DNA of 64,000 nucleotides. Origin: Alphaproteobacteria bacterium (GTDB lineage Bacteria > Pseudomonadota > Alphaproteobacteria > SMXQ01). Position 1 is the stretch's first letter. Every line of letters starts with the position of its first letter. The notes beneath the pieces were generated by a model. It had not been told where the DNA came from, did no database searches, and saw only the letters and a program-made list of their open reading frames with translations. Positions 1 to 8,005 of the stretch are shown here, piece after piece. Made by a program: the position numbers and the translations under genes. The stretch is from assembly GCA_030831315.1 (NCBI GenBank), contig JAURLI010000015.1:1-64000 (forward strand), given 5' to 3'.

Positions 1-20
1 TACCATCTGGGAGATAACTC

Positions 21-1109
21 ATGAAAAAAGCAGTCCTGACCCTGCCCGCTCTCGGGCTGGCGATTTTCGCCGGCCTGCCGGCAAGCCCCGCCGTGGCCGA
101 CCCGGTCGCGGAATTCTACAAGGGCAAGCAGATCAAAATGTACATCCGCACCGCGGCGGGAGGCGGTTACGACCTAGATGCTCGCCTCCTGATGCGTCAC
201 ATGCCGCGCCATATTCCCGGTAACCCGTCGGCGCTGAATATCAATATGCCGGGTGGCGGCGGGCTCAAGGCCGCCAACTTCGTCGCCAAGGTGGCGCCGC
301 GCGACGGCACGGTGCTGACCATCGTCGGCGGCACCATCCCGATGTATCAGGGGCTCCAGCTCGGCGGCAAGCTCGAAGCCGACATGAAAGCCTTCAACTG
401 GATCGGGGTGATCTCGACCTCGAACCGGGTACTCGCCGTCTGGCATACGACGCCGGCGAAAACCGTCGCGGACATGAAGAAGCGCACGATCACCATCGGC
501 GCCACCGGCGCCGGCTCGCCCTCGGTGATCCTGCCGGCCGTCCTCAACAACGTGGTCGGCACCAAGCTCAAGATCATCTCGGGCTACAAGGGCGGCACCG
601 AGATCGACGCCGCCATGGAAAAAGGCGAACTCGGGGGCCGCGGTTCCAACCCGTGGTCGAGCTGGGTGTCGAGCGCGCCACGGCTGGTCAAGGAAAAGCT
701 GGTCCGCCCGATGGTCCAGGTCGGGTTCAAGCCGGACCCGCAACTGCCCGGCGTGGTGCCGCTGCTGAAGGATCTCGGCGAGACGCCCGAACAGACTGAA
801 ATTCTGACCTACGCGACCAAGTCGTTCATGACGGGCTTCCCGTTCGCGGCCGCCCAGGGCGTGCCGGCCGACCGGGTCAAGGCGCTGCGTACGGCGTTCG
901 ACGCCACCATGAAGGACAAGGCGTTCCTGGACGAGGCCAAGCGCATGCGTGTCCAGGTGGATCCGACGAGCGGTGTCGAGCTGCAAAAGCTGATCACCGA
1001 TATCGTCGATGTTTCGCCTAAGCTGCGCGAAAAGGTGGTTTCCGCGATCACGCCGCCGGGCGCGTATTACAGCAGGATCAAGCGCCCCAAGGAGAAGAAA
1101 AAGCAGTAA
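21..1109 (+). CDS. Bug/TTT-family periplasmic solute receptor, copy 1
   Basis: The 362-residue product begins with a signal peptide (basic n-region MKKA, hydrophobic stretch, cleavage near AVADP) and continues as a Bug-type tripartite tricarboxylate transporter receptor. Family marks are the AAGGGYD segment near residue 50, the NMPGGGGLKAA loop near 75, and GATGAGSPS near 160. In the family these venus-flytrap proteins bind carboxylates or related anions in the periplasm. It is the first of three tandem paralogues and is very similar to the second along its whole length. No TctA or TctB membrane genes are nearby, so the transporter partner, if any, lies elsewhere. GGGAGA lies just upstream of the ATG. 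The C-terminus is lysine-rich (KEKKKQ), which is odd for a periplasmic protein. The ligand cannot be told from sequence. Confidence 0.9.
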   Translation: MKKAVLTLPALGLAIFAGLPASPAVADPVAEFYKGKQIKMYIRTAAGGGYDLDARLLMRHMPRHIPGNPSALNINMPGGGGLKAANFVAKVAPRDGTVLTIVGGTIPMYQGLQLGGKLEADMKAFNWIGVISTSNRVLAVWHTTPAKTVADMKKRTITIGATGAGSPSVILPAVLNNVVGTKLKIISGYKGGTEIDAAMEKGELGGRGSNPWSSWVSSAPRLVKEKLVRPMVQVGFKPDPQLPGVVPLLKDLGETPEQTEILTYATKSFMTGFPFAAAQGVPADRVKALRTAFDATMKDKAFLDEAKRMRVQVDPTSGVELQKLITDIVDVSPKLREKVVSAITPPGAYYSRIKRPKEKKKQ

Positions 1110-1130
1110 CGACTGCAGCTTTTCAAACGG

Positions 1131-1156
1131 AGAGGCCGGCGCAAGCCGGCCTCTTT
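1131..1156 (+). terminator. Intrinsic terminator after receptor copy 1
   Basis: A perfect 10-bp stem AGAGGCCGGC / GCCGGCCTCT with a GCAA tetraloop, followed by a short T run, lies 22 bp after the stop codon. The same hairpin recurs after copy 2, so the terminator was duplicated together with the gene. Confidence 0.85.
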
Positions 1157-1320
1157 GCTATCGGGCAACCGCAAGGAGCCGGCCGTATCCGTACTTTACC
1201 GTACTTCTCCCGACCCATCAGGTAGGCTAATATCCTTCCATTACGTCCGGCCCGAGCCCGGAACCTGCCGCACGCGGACCAAGGCCCGCGCCACAATGAC
1301 GGCGGACCGGAACGCGACCA

Positions 1321-1380
1321 TCACGCAACGGGTACGGTCGTCACGCAACGGGCGCGGCCATTTCGCAATGGTCGCGCCTT
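1321..1380 (+). repeat. Three imperfect 20-bp tandem repeats upstream of receptor copy 2
   Basis: The units start at 1321, 1341 and 1361. The first two share TCACGCAACGGG and the third is the diverged form TTTCGCAATGG. The array ends directly in front of the ribosome binding site of receptor copy 2. It could bind a regulator or be a remnant of the duplication that made the gene pair. No such array can be seen in front of copy 3. Confidence 0.6.
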
Positions 1381-1394
1381 CTGGGAGATATCAC

Positions 1395-2480
1395 ATGAAA
1401 AAAGCAGTCATGGCATTGCCGGCCCTCGGGCTGGCGGTTTTCGCTGGCCTGCCGGCAGGCACCGCGTCGGCCGACCCGGTCGCGGATTTCTACAAGGGCA
1501 AGCAGGTCAAGATGTACATCCGCACCGCTGCGGGTGGCGGCTACGATCTTGATGCGCGCCTCCTGATGCGTCACATGACGCGCCATATCCCCGGCAACCC
1601 GTCGGCGCTCAACATCAACATGCCGGGCGGCGGCGGGCTCAAGGCCGTCAACTACGTCGCCAAGGTGGCGCCGCGCGACGGCACGGTGCTGACCATCGTC
1701 GGCGGCACCATCCCGATGTATCAGGGGCTCCAGCTCGGCGACAAGCTCACGGCCGACATGAAAGCGTTCAACTGGATCGGGGTGATCTCGACCACGAACC
1801 GGGTGCTGGCCGTCTGGCACACCTCGCCGGCGAAAACCGTCGCAGACATGAAGAAGCGCACGATCACCATCGGCGCTACCGGCGCCGGCTCGCCGTCGGT
1901 GATCCTGCCTGCGGTCCTCAACAACGTGGTCGGCACCAAGCTCAAGATCATCACGGGCTACCAAGGTGGCACCGAGATCGATGCCGCCATGGAAAAGGGC
2001 GAGCTCGAGGGCCGCGGCTCCAACCCGTGGTCGAGCTGGGTGTCGAGCGCGCCACGGCTGGTCCAGGAAAAGCTGGTCCGCCCGATGGTCCAGGTCGGGT
2101 TCAAGGCGGACCCGCAACTGCCCGGCGTCGTGCCGCTGCTCCAGGATCTCGGCGAGACGCCCGAACAGACCGAGATCCTCGTGTATGCAACGAAGGCGTT
2201 CATGACGGGCTTCCCGTTCGCGGCCGCCCAGGGCGTGCCGGCCGACCGGGTCAAGGCACTGCGCGCAGCCTTCGACGCCACCATGAAGGACAAGGCGTTC
2301 CTGGACGAGGCCGCGCGCATGCGTGTCGACGTGGGTCCGACGAGCGGTGTCGAGCTGCAGAAGCTGATCGCCGATATCGTTACTGTCTCACCCGCGCTAC
2401 GTGAAAAGGTGGTTGCGGCGATCACGCCACCCGGTGGGTATTACGGCAAGATCGAGCGCCCCAAGAAGAAGAAGCAGTAA
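1395..2480 (+). CDS. Bug/TTT-family periplasmic solute receptor, copy 2
   Basis: This 361-residue protein is a close paralogue of the preceding gene, with the same signal peptide style (MKKAVMALPALG), the AAGGGYD and NMPGGGG motifs and a lysine-rich end (RPKKKKQ). The ORF track extends to 1155, but the ATG at 1395 is the start. It is preceded by GGGAGATATCAC, matching the leader of copy 1, and it opens the signal peptide. Substitutions relative to copy 1 are scattered rather than clustered, which suggests old duplication with both copies kept under selection, or gene conversion. The role is periplasmic capture of an unknown small anion. It has its own leader and terminator, so the receptors are probably separate transcripts. 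Confidence 0.9.
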   Translation: MKKAVMALPALGLAVFAGLPAGTASADPVADFYKGKQVKMYIRTAAGGGYDLDARLLMRHMTRHIPGNPSALNINMPGGGGLKAVNYVAKVAPRDGTVLTIVGGTIPMYQGLQLGDKLTADMKAFNWIGVISTTNRVLAVWHTSPAKTVADMKKRTITIGATGAGSPSVILPAVLNNVVGTKLKIITGYQGGTEIDAAMEKGELEGRGSNPWSSWVSSAPRLVQEKLVRPMVQVGFKADPQLPGVVPLLQDLGETPEQTEILVYATKAFMTGFPFAAAQGVPADRVKALRAAFDATMKDKAFLDEAARMRVDVGPTSGVELQKLIADIVTVSPALREKVVAAITPPGGYYGKIERPKKKKQ

Positions 2481-2501
2481 GGACGGCAACTTTTCGATCG
2501 G

Positions 2502-2527
2502 AGAGGCCGGCGCAAGCCGGCCTCTTT
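2502..2527 (+). terminator. Intrinsic terminator after receptor copy 2
   Basis: The stem AGAGGCCGGC / GCCGGCCTCT with GCAA loop and trailing Ts is identical to the hairpin after copy 1 and sits at the same distance from the stop codon. Confidence 0.85.
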
Positions 2528-2680
2528 GCTTTCTGCAGACGCTAGGGGCTTTGCGGACGAGGTCCCAAAGTCTAGAATGGACCCACAAAAAGCGGGGTCG
2601 CCCAAACCGCGCGGTTCCGTAATTTCGGCGCCAACGTGCGCCATCAGGCCTGGCGCACCGCGCGCCACTGGGAGGCAAAA

Positions 2681-3784
2681 ATGAAATTCGCGACACTCTC
2701 TGCGTCGGCGCTTGCGCTCGCGCTCACGCCGGCACTGGTAGCCGCCCCCGCTGCGGCCGACCCGGTCGCCGACTTCTACAAGGGCAAGCAGGTCAAGATG
2801 ATCATCCGCACCGCTGCGGGCGGCGGGTACGATCTTTACGCGCGTCTCCTGATGCGTCACATGCCGCGCCATATTCCGGGCACCCCCAGCGCCGTCAACG
2901 TCAACATGCCGGGCGGCGGCGGGCTGAAGGCAGCGAACTACGTCGCCAAGGTCGCGCCCCGCGACGGCACCATCCTCACCATCGTCAGCCAGGCGCTGCC
3001 GATGATCCAGGGCCTCAAGCTCACCAACAAGCTGCAGGCCGACATGAAGGCCTTCAACTGGATCGGCAACATGTCGAAGTCGAACCAGGTGTTCGTCGTG
3101 TGGCACACTTCACCCGCAAAGACCGTGGAAGACCTCAAGGCACGCCGCGTCATCATCGGCGCGACCGGCGCGGGCTCCGCTTCGGTGCAACTGCCCGCCG
3201 TCTACAACAACGTGCTCGGCACCAAGCTCAAGATTATCTACGGCTATGAATCCGGCACCGAGATCAACTTCGCCATGGAAAAGGGCGAACTCGAAGGCCG
3301 CGGCACCAACCCGTGGGCAAGCTGGCTCTCGGCAACGCCGCAACTGGTCGAAAAGAAGCTGATCCGCCCGCTGATCCAGGTCGGCCTCGAAAAGGATCCG
3401 GCGCTGCCCGACGTGGCGCTGCTCAAGGACCTCGGCAAGACGCCCGAGGAAACCGCCATCCTCACCTATATTTCGAAGGCCGTCGCGGTAGGCCGCCCCA
3501 TCGCCGTCGCCCAGGGGGTTCCCGCCGACCGCGTGAAGGCGCTGCGCGTCGCCTACGAAGCGACGCTGAAGGACGCGCAGTTCATGGCGGAGGCCAAGAA
3601 GCAGCGGGCCGACATCGATTCCCAGACGGGCGAGGACCTGCAGAAGCTGGCCGCCGACCTGATCGATATTTCCGACGACTTCCGTATCAAGGTGCTCGGC
3701 GCCATCGACGAAAAGAAGGCAGCCGCCGAAGCGAAAAAGGGATCGGAAAAGAAAAAGAAGAAGAAAAAGAAAAGCGAAAGCTGA
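2681..3784 (+). CDS. Bug/TTT-family periplasmic solute receptor, copy 3
   Basis: The 367-residue product is the most diverged of the three tandem receptors. It keeps the signal peptide, AAGGGYDLYARLL near residue 45, NMPGGGGLKAANYVA and the C-terminal lobe. The track start at 2636 adds an implausible N-terminus. The ATG at 2681 is preceded by GGGAGGCAAAA and starts a clean signal sequence (MKFATLSASALALAL). Changes in the ligand-facing region (SQALPMIQG here, GGTIPMYQG in copies 1 and 2) suggest a different substrate. The last 20 residues are extreme, ending in eight consecutive lysines then SES, from a purine-only tract. This tail is far longer than in the paralogues and is not a family feature. 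Confidence 0.88.
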   Translation: MKFATLSASALALALTPALVAAPAAADPVADFYKGKQVKMIIRTAAGGGYDLYARLLMRHMPRHIPGTPSAVNVNMPGGGGLKAANYVAKVAPRDGTILTIVSQALPMIQGLKLTNKLQADMKAFNWIGNMSKSNQVFVVWHTSPAKTVEDLKARRVIIGATGAGSASVQLPAVYNNVLGTKLKIIYGYESGTEINFAMEKGELEGRGTNPWASWLSATPQLVEKKLIRPLIQVGLEKDPALPDVALLKDLGKTPEETAILTYISKAVAVGRPIAVAQGVPADRVKALRVAYEATLKDAQFMAEAKKQRADIDSQTGEDLQKLAADLIDISDDFRIKVLGAIDEKKAAAEAKKGSEKKKKKKKKSES

Positions 3785-3796
3785 TATCGCGCGACG

Positions 3797-3824
3797 AAAA
3801 GGCCGGCTCTCGCCGGCCTTTTTT
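3797..3824. terminator. Bidirectional terminator between receptor copy 3 and GGT
   Basis: AAAAGGCCGGC / GCCGGCCTTTT forms an 11-bp stem with a four-base loop, with T runs on both strands. It lies between the convergent ends of receptor 3 and the gamma-glutamyltransferase gene and can serve both. Confidence 0.85.
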
Positions 3825-3834
3825 CCAGCAGCGC

Positions 3835-5652
3835 CTAGCGGCCGACGGCGTAACTTTGCATGAAGCGCGAGGTGGCGGCAGCGCGCAGGATACCCCCCTC
3901 GCTCGAACTCATCAGCACGCGGCCCATCGACCAGGCGGGGCTTTCCTCGACCTTGTGGCCGCGCCGGCGCAGCTCGGTGACGGTTGCCGCCGGCGTGCCG
4001 CCCTCAAGCCCGAGATGTCCCGGCACCGCATCGCGCGGCCAGAACGAATTGGGGAAGTGAAGCGTTTCGAAAAGCGGCAGGTCGATCGCTTCCTGCAGGT
4101 TCAGCCCGAAATGCACGTGGCGCAGGAAACAGTAGAGCGGCCACTGGTCCTGCATGTCGCCACCGGGGGTGCCGAAGGCCATGTAGGGGCGCCCGTCCTT
4201 GAGCGCGAAAGACGGTGACAGGGTCGTGCGCGGGCGCTTGCCGGGCGCAAGGCCCGAGGGGTGCGTCTCGTCCAGCCAGAACATCTGCGCCCGGGTGCCG
4301 AGCGGAAAGCCGAGGCCCGGCACCACCGGGGAGCTTTGCAGCCAGGCGCCGGACGGCGTCGCCGAGACGATGTTGCCGAAACGGTCCACCGCCTCGATAT
4401 GCACGGTATCGGAGCGCACGCCCTTCTCGAGCGGTCCCTGGGTATCGAGCGTGCGCCCGGGCTCGCCGCCCGACAGCATTCCCGCGCCCCCCGCACCATC
4501 GCCGGTCAGGATGCGTGCGGCACCAAACCCCGGCACATCGCCCGGCCGCAGGTCCATCGAGGCTTCGGCGCCGACGAGGCGACGGCGCGCGTCGTTATAG
4601 GCATCCGACAGCAGCACATCCATCGGCACGCGGGCGAATTTCGGATCGCCGTAAAACTTTTCGCGGTCGGCGAAGGCGAGCTTCGCGCATTCGATCACGG
4701 TATGGATGAAATCGGGGCCAAGCGGGTCCATCGCGCCGAGGTCGAAGCCCTTGAGCAGCGCAAGCTGCTGCAATGCGACGGGCGCCTGGCTCCACGGCCC
4801 GCACTTCACCACCGAATGACCGCAATAGTCGTAGACGAGCGGGTCTTCGTAAGGGGCGGCAAACTTCGCCATGTCCTCGCCGGTCAACAACCCGCCGTGG
4901 CGTTCGCCGGACGAATCGTAGACGCGGCCCTCGCGGCAGAAGCGGTCCACGGCATCGGCAACGAAGCCTTCGCGCCAGATCTTGCGCGCGCGCGCGATCA
5001 CCTGTTCGCGGCTGCCACCGCCGGTTTCCGCCTCGCGCAACACGCGGGTGTAGGTTTCGGCCAGCTGCGACAGGCGGTAAAGACTGCCCGGTCGCGGCGC
5101 GTCGCCACCCACCAGGTATGTCTCTGCCGAGGTCGTCCATTCGGCGAGGAACACCTCGCGCACCGAGTCGATGGCACCCGCCACCATCGGCGGCACCGGG
5201 TAGCCGTTGGCTGCATAGCCGAGCGCCGGCGCCAGCACATCGGCAAGGGCCAAGGTGCCGTGATCGGCCAGCAGCACCATCCACGAATCGAAAGCGGCCG
5301 GAACGGTCGCCGCCATCAGGCCCGTTCCCGGCACCGTGTCGAAGCCTTCCTTGCGATAGGCATCGATCGTCGCCGCCGCAGGCGCCGGCCCCTGCCCGGC
5401 CAGCGCCGTCACCTTGCCCCCTTCGCGGGAGAACAGCACCGGCACCTCGCCCAGCGGGCCGCACATGTGCGGCTGAACCACCTGCAGGACGAAAGCCGCG
5501 GCGACCACGGCATCGAAGGCATTGCCGCCTTTTTCCATCATGCCCATGCCCGCCTGGGAGGCGAGCCAGTGGCTGGTCGTCACCATGCCGAAGGTGCCCT
5601 TCAGTTCGGGCCGGGTCGTGGGAAAACCGCCAAGGGGCCTGCTATTCGTCAT
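3835..5652 (-). CDS. Gamma-glutamyltransferase family protein
   Basis: This 605-residue Ntn-hydrolase cleaves gamma-glutamyl amide bonds, as in glutathione or gamma-glutamyl peptides, or acts as a related acylase. The family mark at the subunit junction is the nucleophilic threonine in SDTVHIEAVDRFGNIVSATP, near residue 395. Other marks are the N-terminal GGNAFDAVVAAAF and the C-terminal FGTPGGDMQ. No signal peptide is visible, unlike classical periplasmic GGT, so a cytoplasmic location is inferred. The track extends to 6006, but that part crosses the divergent cupin gene. The ATG at 5652 (MTNSRP) gives the usual family N-terminus. It diverges from the cupin gene at 5795 and may be an amidohydrolase for a catabolic substrate rather than a glutathione enzyme. 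Confidence 0.85.
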   Translation of the reverse strand: MTNSRPLGGFPTTRPELKGTFGMVTTSHWLASQAGMGMMEKGGNAFDAVVAAAFVLQVVQPHMCGPLGEVPVLFSREGGKVTALAGQGPAPAAATIDAYRKEGFDTVPGTGLMAATVPAAFDSWMVLLADHGTLALADVLAPALGYAANGYPVPPMVAGAIDSVREVFLAEWTTSAETYLVGGDAPRPGSLYRLSQLAETYTRVLREAETGGGSREQVIARARKIWREGFVADAVDRFCREGRVYDSSGERHGGLLTGEDMAKFAAPYEDPLVYDYCGHSVVKCGPWSQAPVALQQLALLKGFDLGAMDPLGPDFIHTVIECAKLAFADREKFYGDPKFARVPMDVLLSDAYNDARRRLVGAEASMDLRPGDVPGFGAARILTGDGAGGAGMLSGGEPGRTLDTQGPLEKGVRSDTVHIEAVDRFGNIVSATPSGAWLQSSPVVPGLGFPLGTRAQMFWLDETHPSGLAPGKRPRTTLSPSFALKDGRPYMAFGTPGGDMQDQWPLYCFLRHVHFGLNLQEAIDLPLFETLHFPNSFWPRDAVPGHLGLEGGTPAATVTELRRRGHKVEESPAWSMGRVLMSSSEGGILRAAATSRFMQSYAVGR

Positions 5653-5676
5653 GATTTCTGCCTTTCCGGGGCGGCG

Positions 5677-5705
5677 TTGGAATCCGCGGGCCACAATTCT
5701 ATAGT
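5677..5705 (+). promoter_or_regulatory. Predicted sigma70-type promoter for the cupin-DLH pair
   Basis: TTGGAA and TATAGT are separated by exactly 17 bp in the GGT/cupin divergent gap. This leaves a leader of about 80 nt before the cupin ATG at 5795. The prediction is by eye only. Confidence 0.45.
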
Positions 5706-5794
5706 GCAACCAAACGTGCCGACAACGACCGTCGCGATGGCCTTCCATCGGGGTCGCGTTTTGGGATAACCGGCACAGGTCAGGGGGAGAGGAC

Positions 5795-6340
5795 ATGGCC
5801 AATATCATCCGCGAGCCGGAAACCAGCGGCGACACCACGGACACCATCAACTCGAAATCGAGCAAGCTCGACCGCGAGATCGCCAAGCACCGTCCGGCGG
5901 ATTGGAAGAAAAACCCGCAGATTTTCCGCATGCGCTCGAAGCTGCCCAAGCAGGGCCGCGCCGAAGCGCTGCTCGGCGCCACCGACCGCATGTGGCTTGC
6001 CATCAAGACCTATGCCGAGGGCGGCGAGAACACCCTGCACAACCACTCTAACGAAGACCACACCTTCATTGTCCTGCAGGGCAAAGCGCGGTTCTTCGGA
6101 CACAAGGACAAATCGGTCGTGCTGGGCCGCAACGAAGGCATCCTGCTGCCGCGTGGCTCTTACTACCGCTTCCGCACCGAAGGCGACGAGCCGCTGGTGG
6201 TCCTGCGCATGGGCTGCGTCGTCGATGCCGCCGAAAGCCCGTGGCAGCGTTACGCCATGGACGGCACGCGCATCTACGGCAACGACGCCGAGAACAAAAC
6301 CGTGGTCACAGAATTCTTTGATGACCGCATCTACGAATAA
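5795..6340 (+). CDS. Cupin-domain protein A
   Basis: The protein has 181 residues with a single cupin barrel. The metal-binding first motif is HNHSNEDHTFIVLQG (about residues 84-98), with two histidines and a glutamate positioned as in metal cupins, and the second motif is GILLPRGSYYRF. It is clearly homologous to the cupin at 9459-9980, sharing NEDH.FIVL.G and GI.LPR, and may derive from duplication of a cupin/dehydrogenase module. The start has a strong ribosome binding site (GGGGGAGAGG). The dienelactone hydrolase gene follows 28 bp later, probably in one operon. Catalytic or sensor function cannot be assigned; such cupins often work as dioxygenases, isomerases or sugar-acid epimerases. 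Confidence 0.85.
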   Translation: MANIIREPETSGDTTDTINSKSSKLDREIAKHRPADWKKNPQIFRMRSKLPKQGRAEALLGATDRMWLAIKTYAEGGENTLHNHSNEDHTFIVLQGKARFFGHKDKSVVLGRNEGILLPRGSYYRFRTEGDEPLVVLRMGCVVDAAESPWQRYAMDGTRIYGNDAENKTVVTEFFDDRIYE

Positions 6341-6368
6341 CCGAAACTTCTGAACTAGGGATAATCAC

Positions 6369-7127
6369 ATGGCCAAGGCTACGCGTATCGTTTCCATGCA
6401 TTCGGGCTACGAGACCAACGGGGTCTATACCGACGGCTTTCTCGCCCGCCCGTCGTCGGGCACGGGCCTGCCCGGCGTCGTGCTGCTGTCGGGGATGGGC
6501 GGCATGACCTGGACCCAGCGCGAGATCACGCGCCATTTCGCCCGCGCCGGCTTCGTTGCCATGTCACCCGATTTCATGGGCGAATCCCTCGACGGCCACG
6601 CCCAGCGCCTGCGCGCCAAGAATGCGCTCGACGTCGATCATGCGACGAAACAGATCATCGGTGCGGCGGCCTTCCTGCGCGGCCTGCCCTGGGTCGGGCC
6701 CAAGGGCCGTGTCGGCATTCTCGGCTTCTGCCTCGGCGGCGGCCTCGCCATCCTGGCCGCGGCGCGCAGCAAGGAGTTCCAGTCGGCGGTGATCTATCAC
6801 CACAGCCTGTTCCCCGACGAGCGCGAGCTCGACACCTTCGACTGCCCGATGCAATACCACATCGGCACCAACGATCATTCGACGCCCAAGGACGAGATCG
6901 ACGCCTTCAGCGCAGCCATGGCGGCCCGCGGCAAGACGTTCGAACTCAACTGGTACAAGGACATGGAACATTCCTTCGCCCAGATCGCGCCGGACGCGAA
7001 GGTATCGGCGCCGCGCCGCGCGGCGACGGATCTTTCCTACGACCGTTCCTTCGCCTTCTTCCACCGCACGCTCGGCAAGAAGAGCAAGGCGAAAGCCAAG
7101 AAGCCGGCGAAGAAGCGCGCCCGCTAG
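6369..7127 (+). CDS. Dienelactone hydrolase family protein
   Basis: This alpha/beta hydrolase has 252 residues and a cysteine nucleophile in the elbow GFCLGGG (near residue 121), a plausible acid in the NDHSTP loop (near 176) and histidine in DMEHSF (near 207), the DLH triad Cys-Asp-His. Members hydrolyse dienelactones or related cyclic esters in aromatic-ring catabolism, and others are general esterases. The C-terminus carries a tail rich in lysine and alanine (KSKAKAKKPAKKRAR) not expected in the family. Its TAG stop lies inside the palindrome CTAG that also supplies the stop of the convergent SDR gene. It follows the cupin gene in the same direction. Confidence 0.85.
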   Translation: MAKATRIVSMHSGYETNGVYTDGFLARPSSGTGLPGVVLLSGMGGMTWTQREITRHFARAGFVAMSPDFMGESLDGHAQRLRAKNALDVDHATKQIIGAAAFLRGLPWVGPKGRVGILGFCLGGGLAILAAARSKEFQSAVIYHHSLFPDERELDTFDCPMQYHIGTNDHSTPKDEIDAFSAAMAARGKTFELNWYKDMEHSFAQIAPDAKVSAPRRAATDLSYDRSFAFFHRTLGKKSKAKAKKPAKKRAR

Positions 7128-7912
7128 GCGGGAAGATCGGCGGTCGTGCCCTTGAAGGCGAGATAGCCGCCGTCGATCAGGAGATCCATGCCGGTGCAGA
7201 ACGACGCCTCGTCGGACGCGAGGTAGACCGCGCCCGAGGCGATCTCATCCACGCGGCCCGGGCGGCGCGTCAGGTAGAAGCGCCCGCGGTCGGCTATGGC
7301 TTCTTCCTCGGTCTTGTAGCGCCACATCGAACGCGGCGTGTTGATGGCGCCGGGAGAAATGCTGTTCACCCGGATGTTTTCCGACGCATGGTCGATGGCC
7401 ATGCAGCGCGTCAGTTCGATGATCGCCGCCTTCGACGAACAATAGGCCGAGCGCCGGGGCACGCCGATCTGGCCCAGTTGCGACGCGATGTTGATGACGG
7501 CGCCGCCGCCCGCTTCGCGGATGCGCGGGATCGCGTATTTCGCCATCAGGAAATAGCCGGTCAGGTTGGTGGTGATTTCCTTGGTCCATGCCTCAAGCGG
7601 CAGGTCGACGACGGTGCCGTCGCTGGTGGGGCCGGCGGCGACATTGACCAGCACCGTCGGCCCGCCGAAACGTTCGGCCGCAAGCTGGACCGCGCGCTCG
7701 CATTGGGCGGGGATGGTAACGTCGAGCGGACAGGCTACCGCCTTGCCGCCCGCCACCTGAATGTCGGTGACGGTTTTTTCGGCGCCTTCCAGATTTATGT
7801 CGGCGACGCACACGGCCGCCCCTTCGGCGGCAAAGCGGCGCGCAATCGCTCCGCCGATGGCGCCACCCGCGCCCGTCACCAGCGCAATCTTTCCCTGAAG
7901 CCTTCCCGACAT
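7124..7912 (-). CDS. Short-chain dehydrogenase/reductase A
   Basis: This classical SDR has 262 residues. It has the cofactor-binding TGAGGAIGG near residue 14, a D in VCVADIN suggesting NAD preference, NVAAG in place of the common NNAG, a catalytic Ser in INIASQLG, and YCSSK as the YxxxK motif near residue 157. The C-terminal DGGYLAFKG is typical. It oxidises or reduces an unidentified alcohol or keto substrate. The last 4 bp overlap tail-to-tail with the dienelactone hydrolase gene. Context suggests carboxylic acid or aromatic breakdown, but no substrate is visible. Confidence 0.88.
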   Translation of the reverse strand: MSGRLQGKIALVTGAGGAIGGAIARRFAAEGAAVCVADINLEGAEKTVTDIQVAGGKAVACPLDVTIPAQCERAVQLAAERFGGPTVLVNVAAGPTSDGTVVDLPLEAWTKEITTNLTGYFLMAKYAIPRIREAGGGAVINIASQLGQIGVPRRSAYCSSKAAIIELTRCMAIDHASENIRVNSISPGAINTPRSMWRYKTEEEAIADRGRFYLTRRPGRVDEIASGAVYLASDEASFCTGMDLLIDGGYLAFKGTTADLPA

Positions 7913-8005
7913 GGCATTCCCCCGTTTTTTCGTTCACTGGGGGCAAGTGTCGTCTAAAATCGGCGCAAAATCAAAAGGGCGCCTGCCCCGGGGAGACCAT
8001 TACCG

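Noticed and set aside
174-986. Antisense ORF over receptor copy 1
   Set aside because: The composition is typical of a complementary strand of a GC-rich gene, and a similar antisense frame recurs under copy 2.
2560-2680. Promoter for receptor copy 3 (TTGCGG and TAGAAT, spacer 16)
   Set aside because: The -35 element is weak, and the sequence offers no further support.
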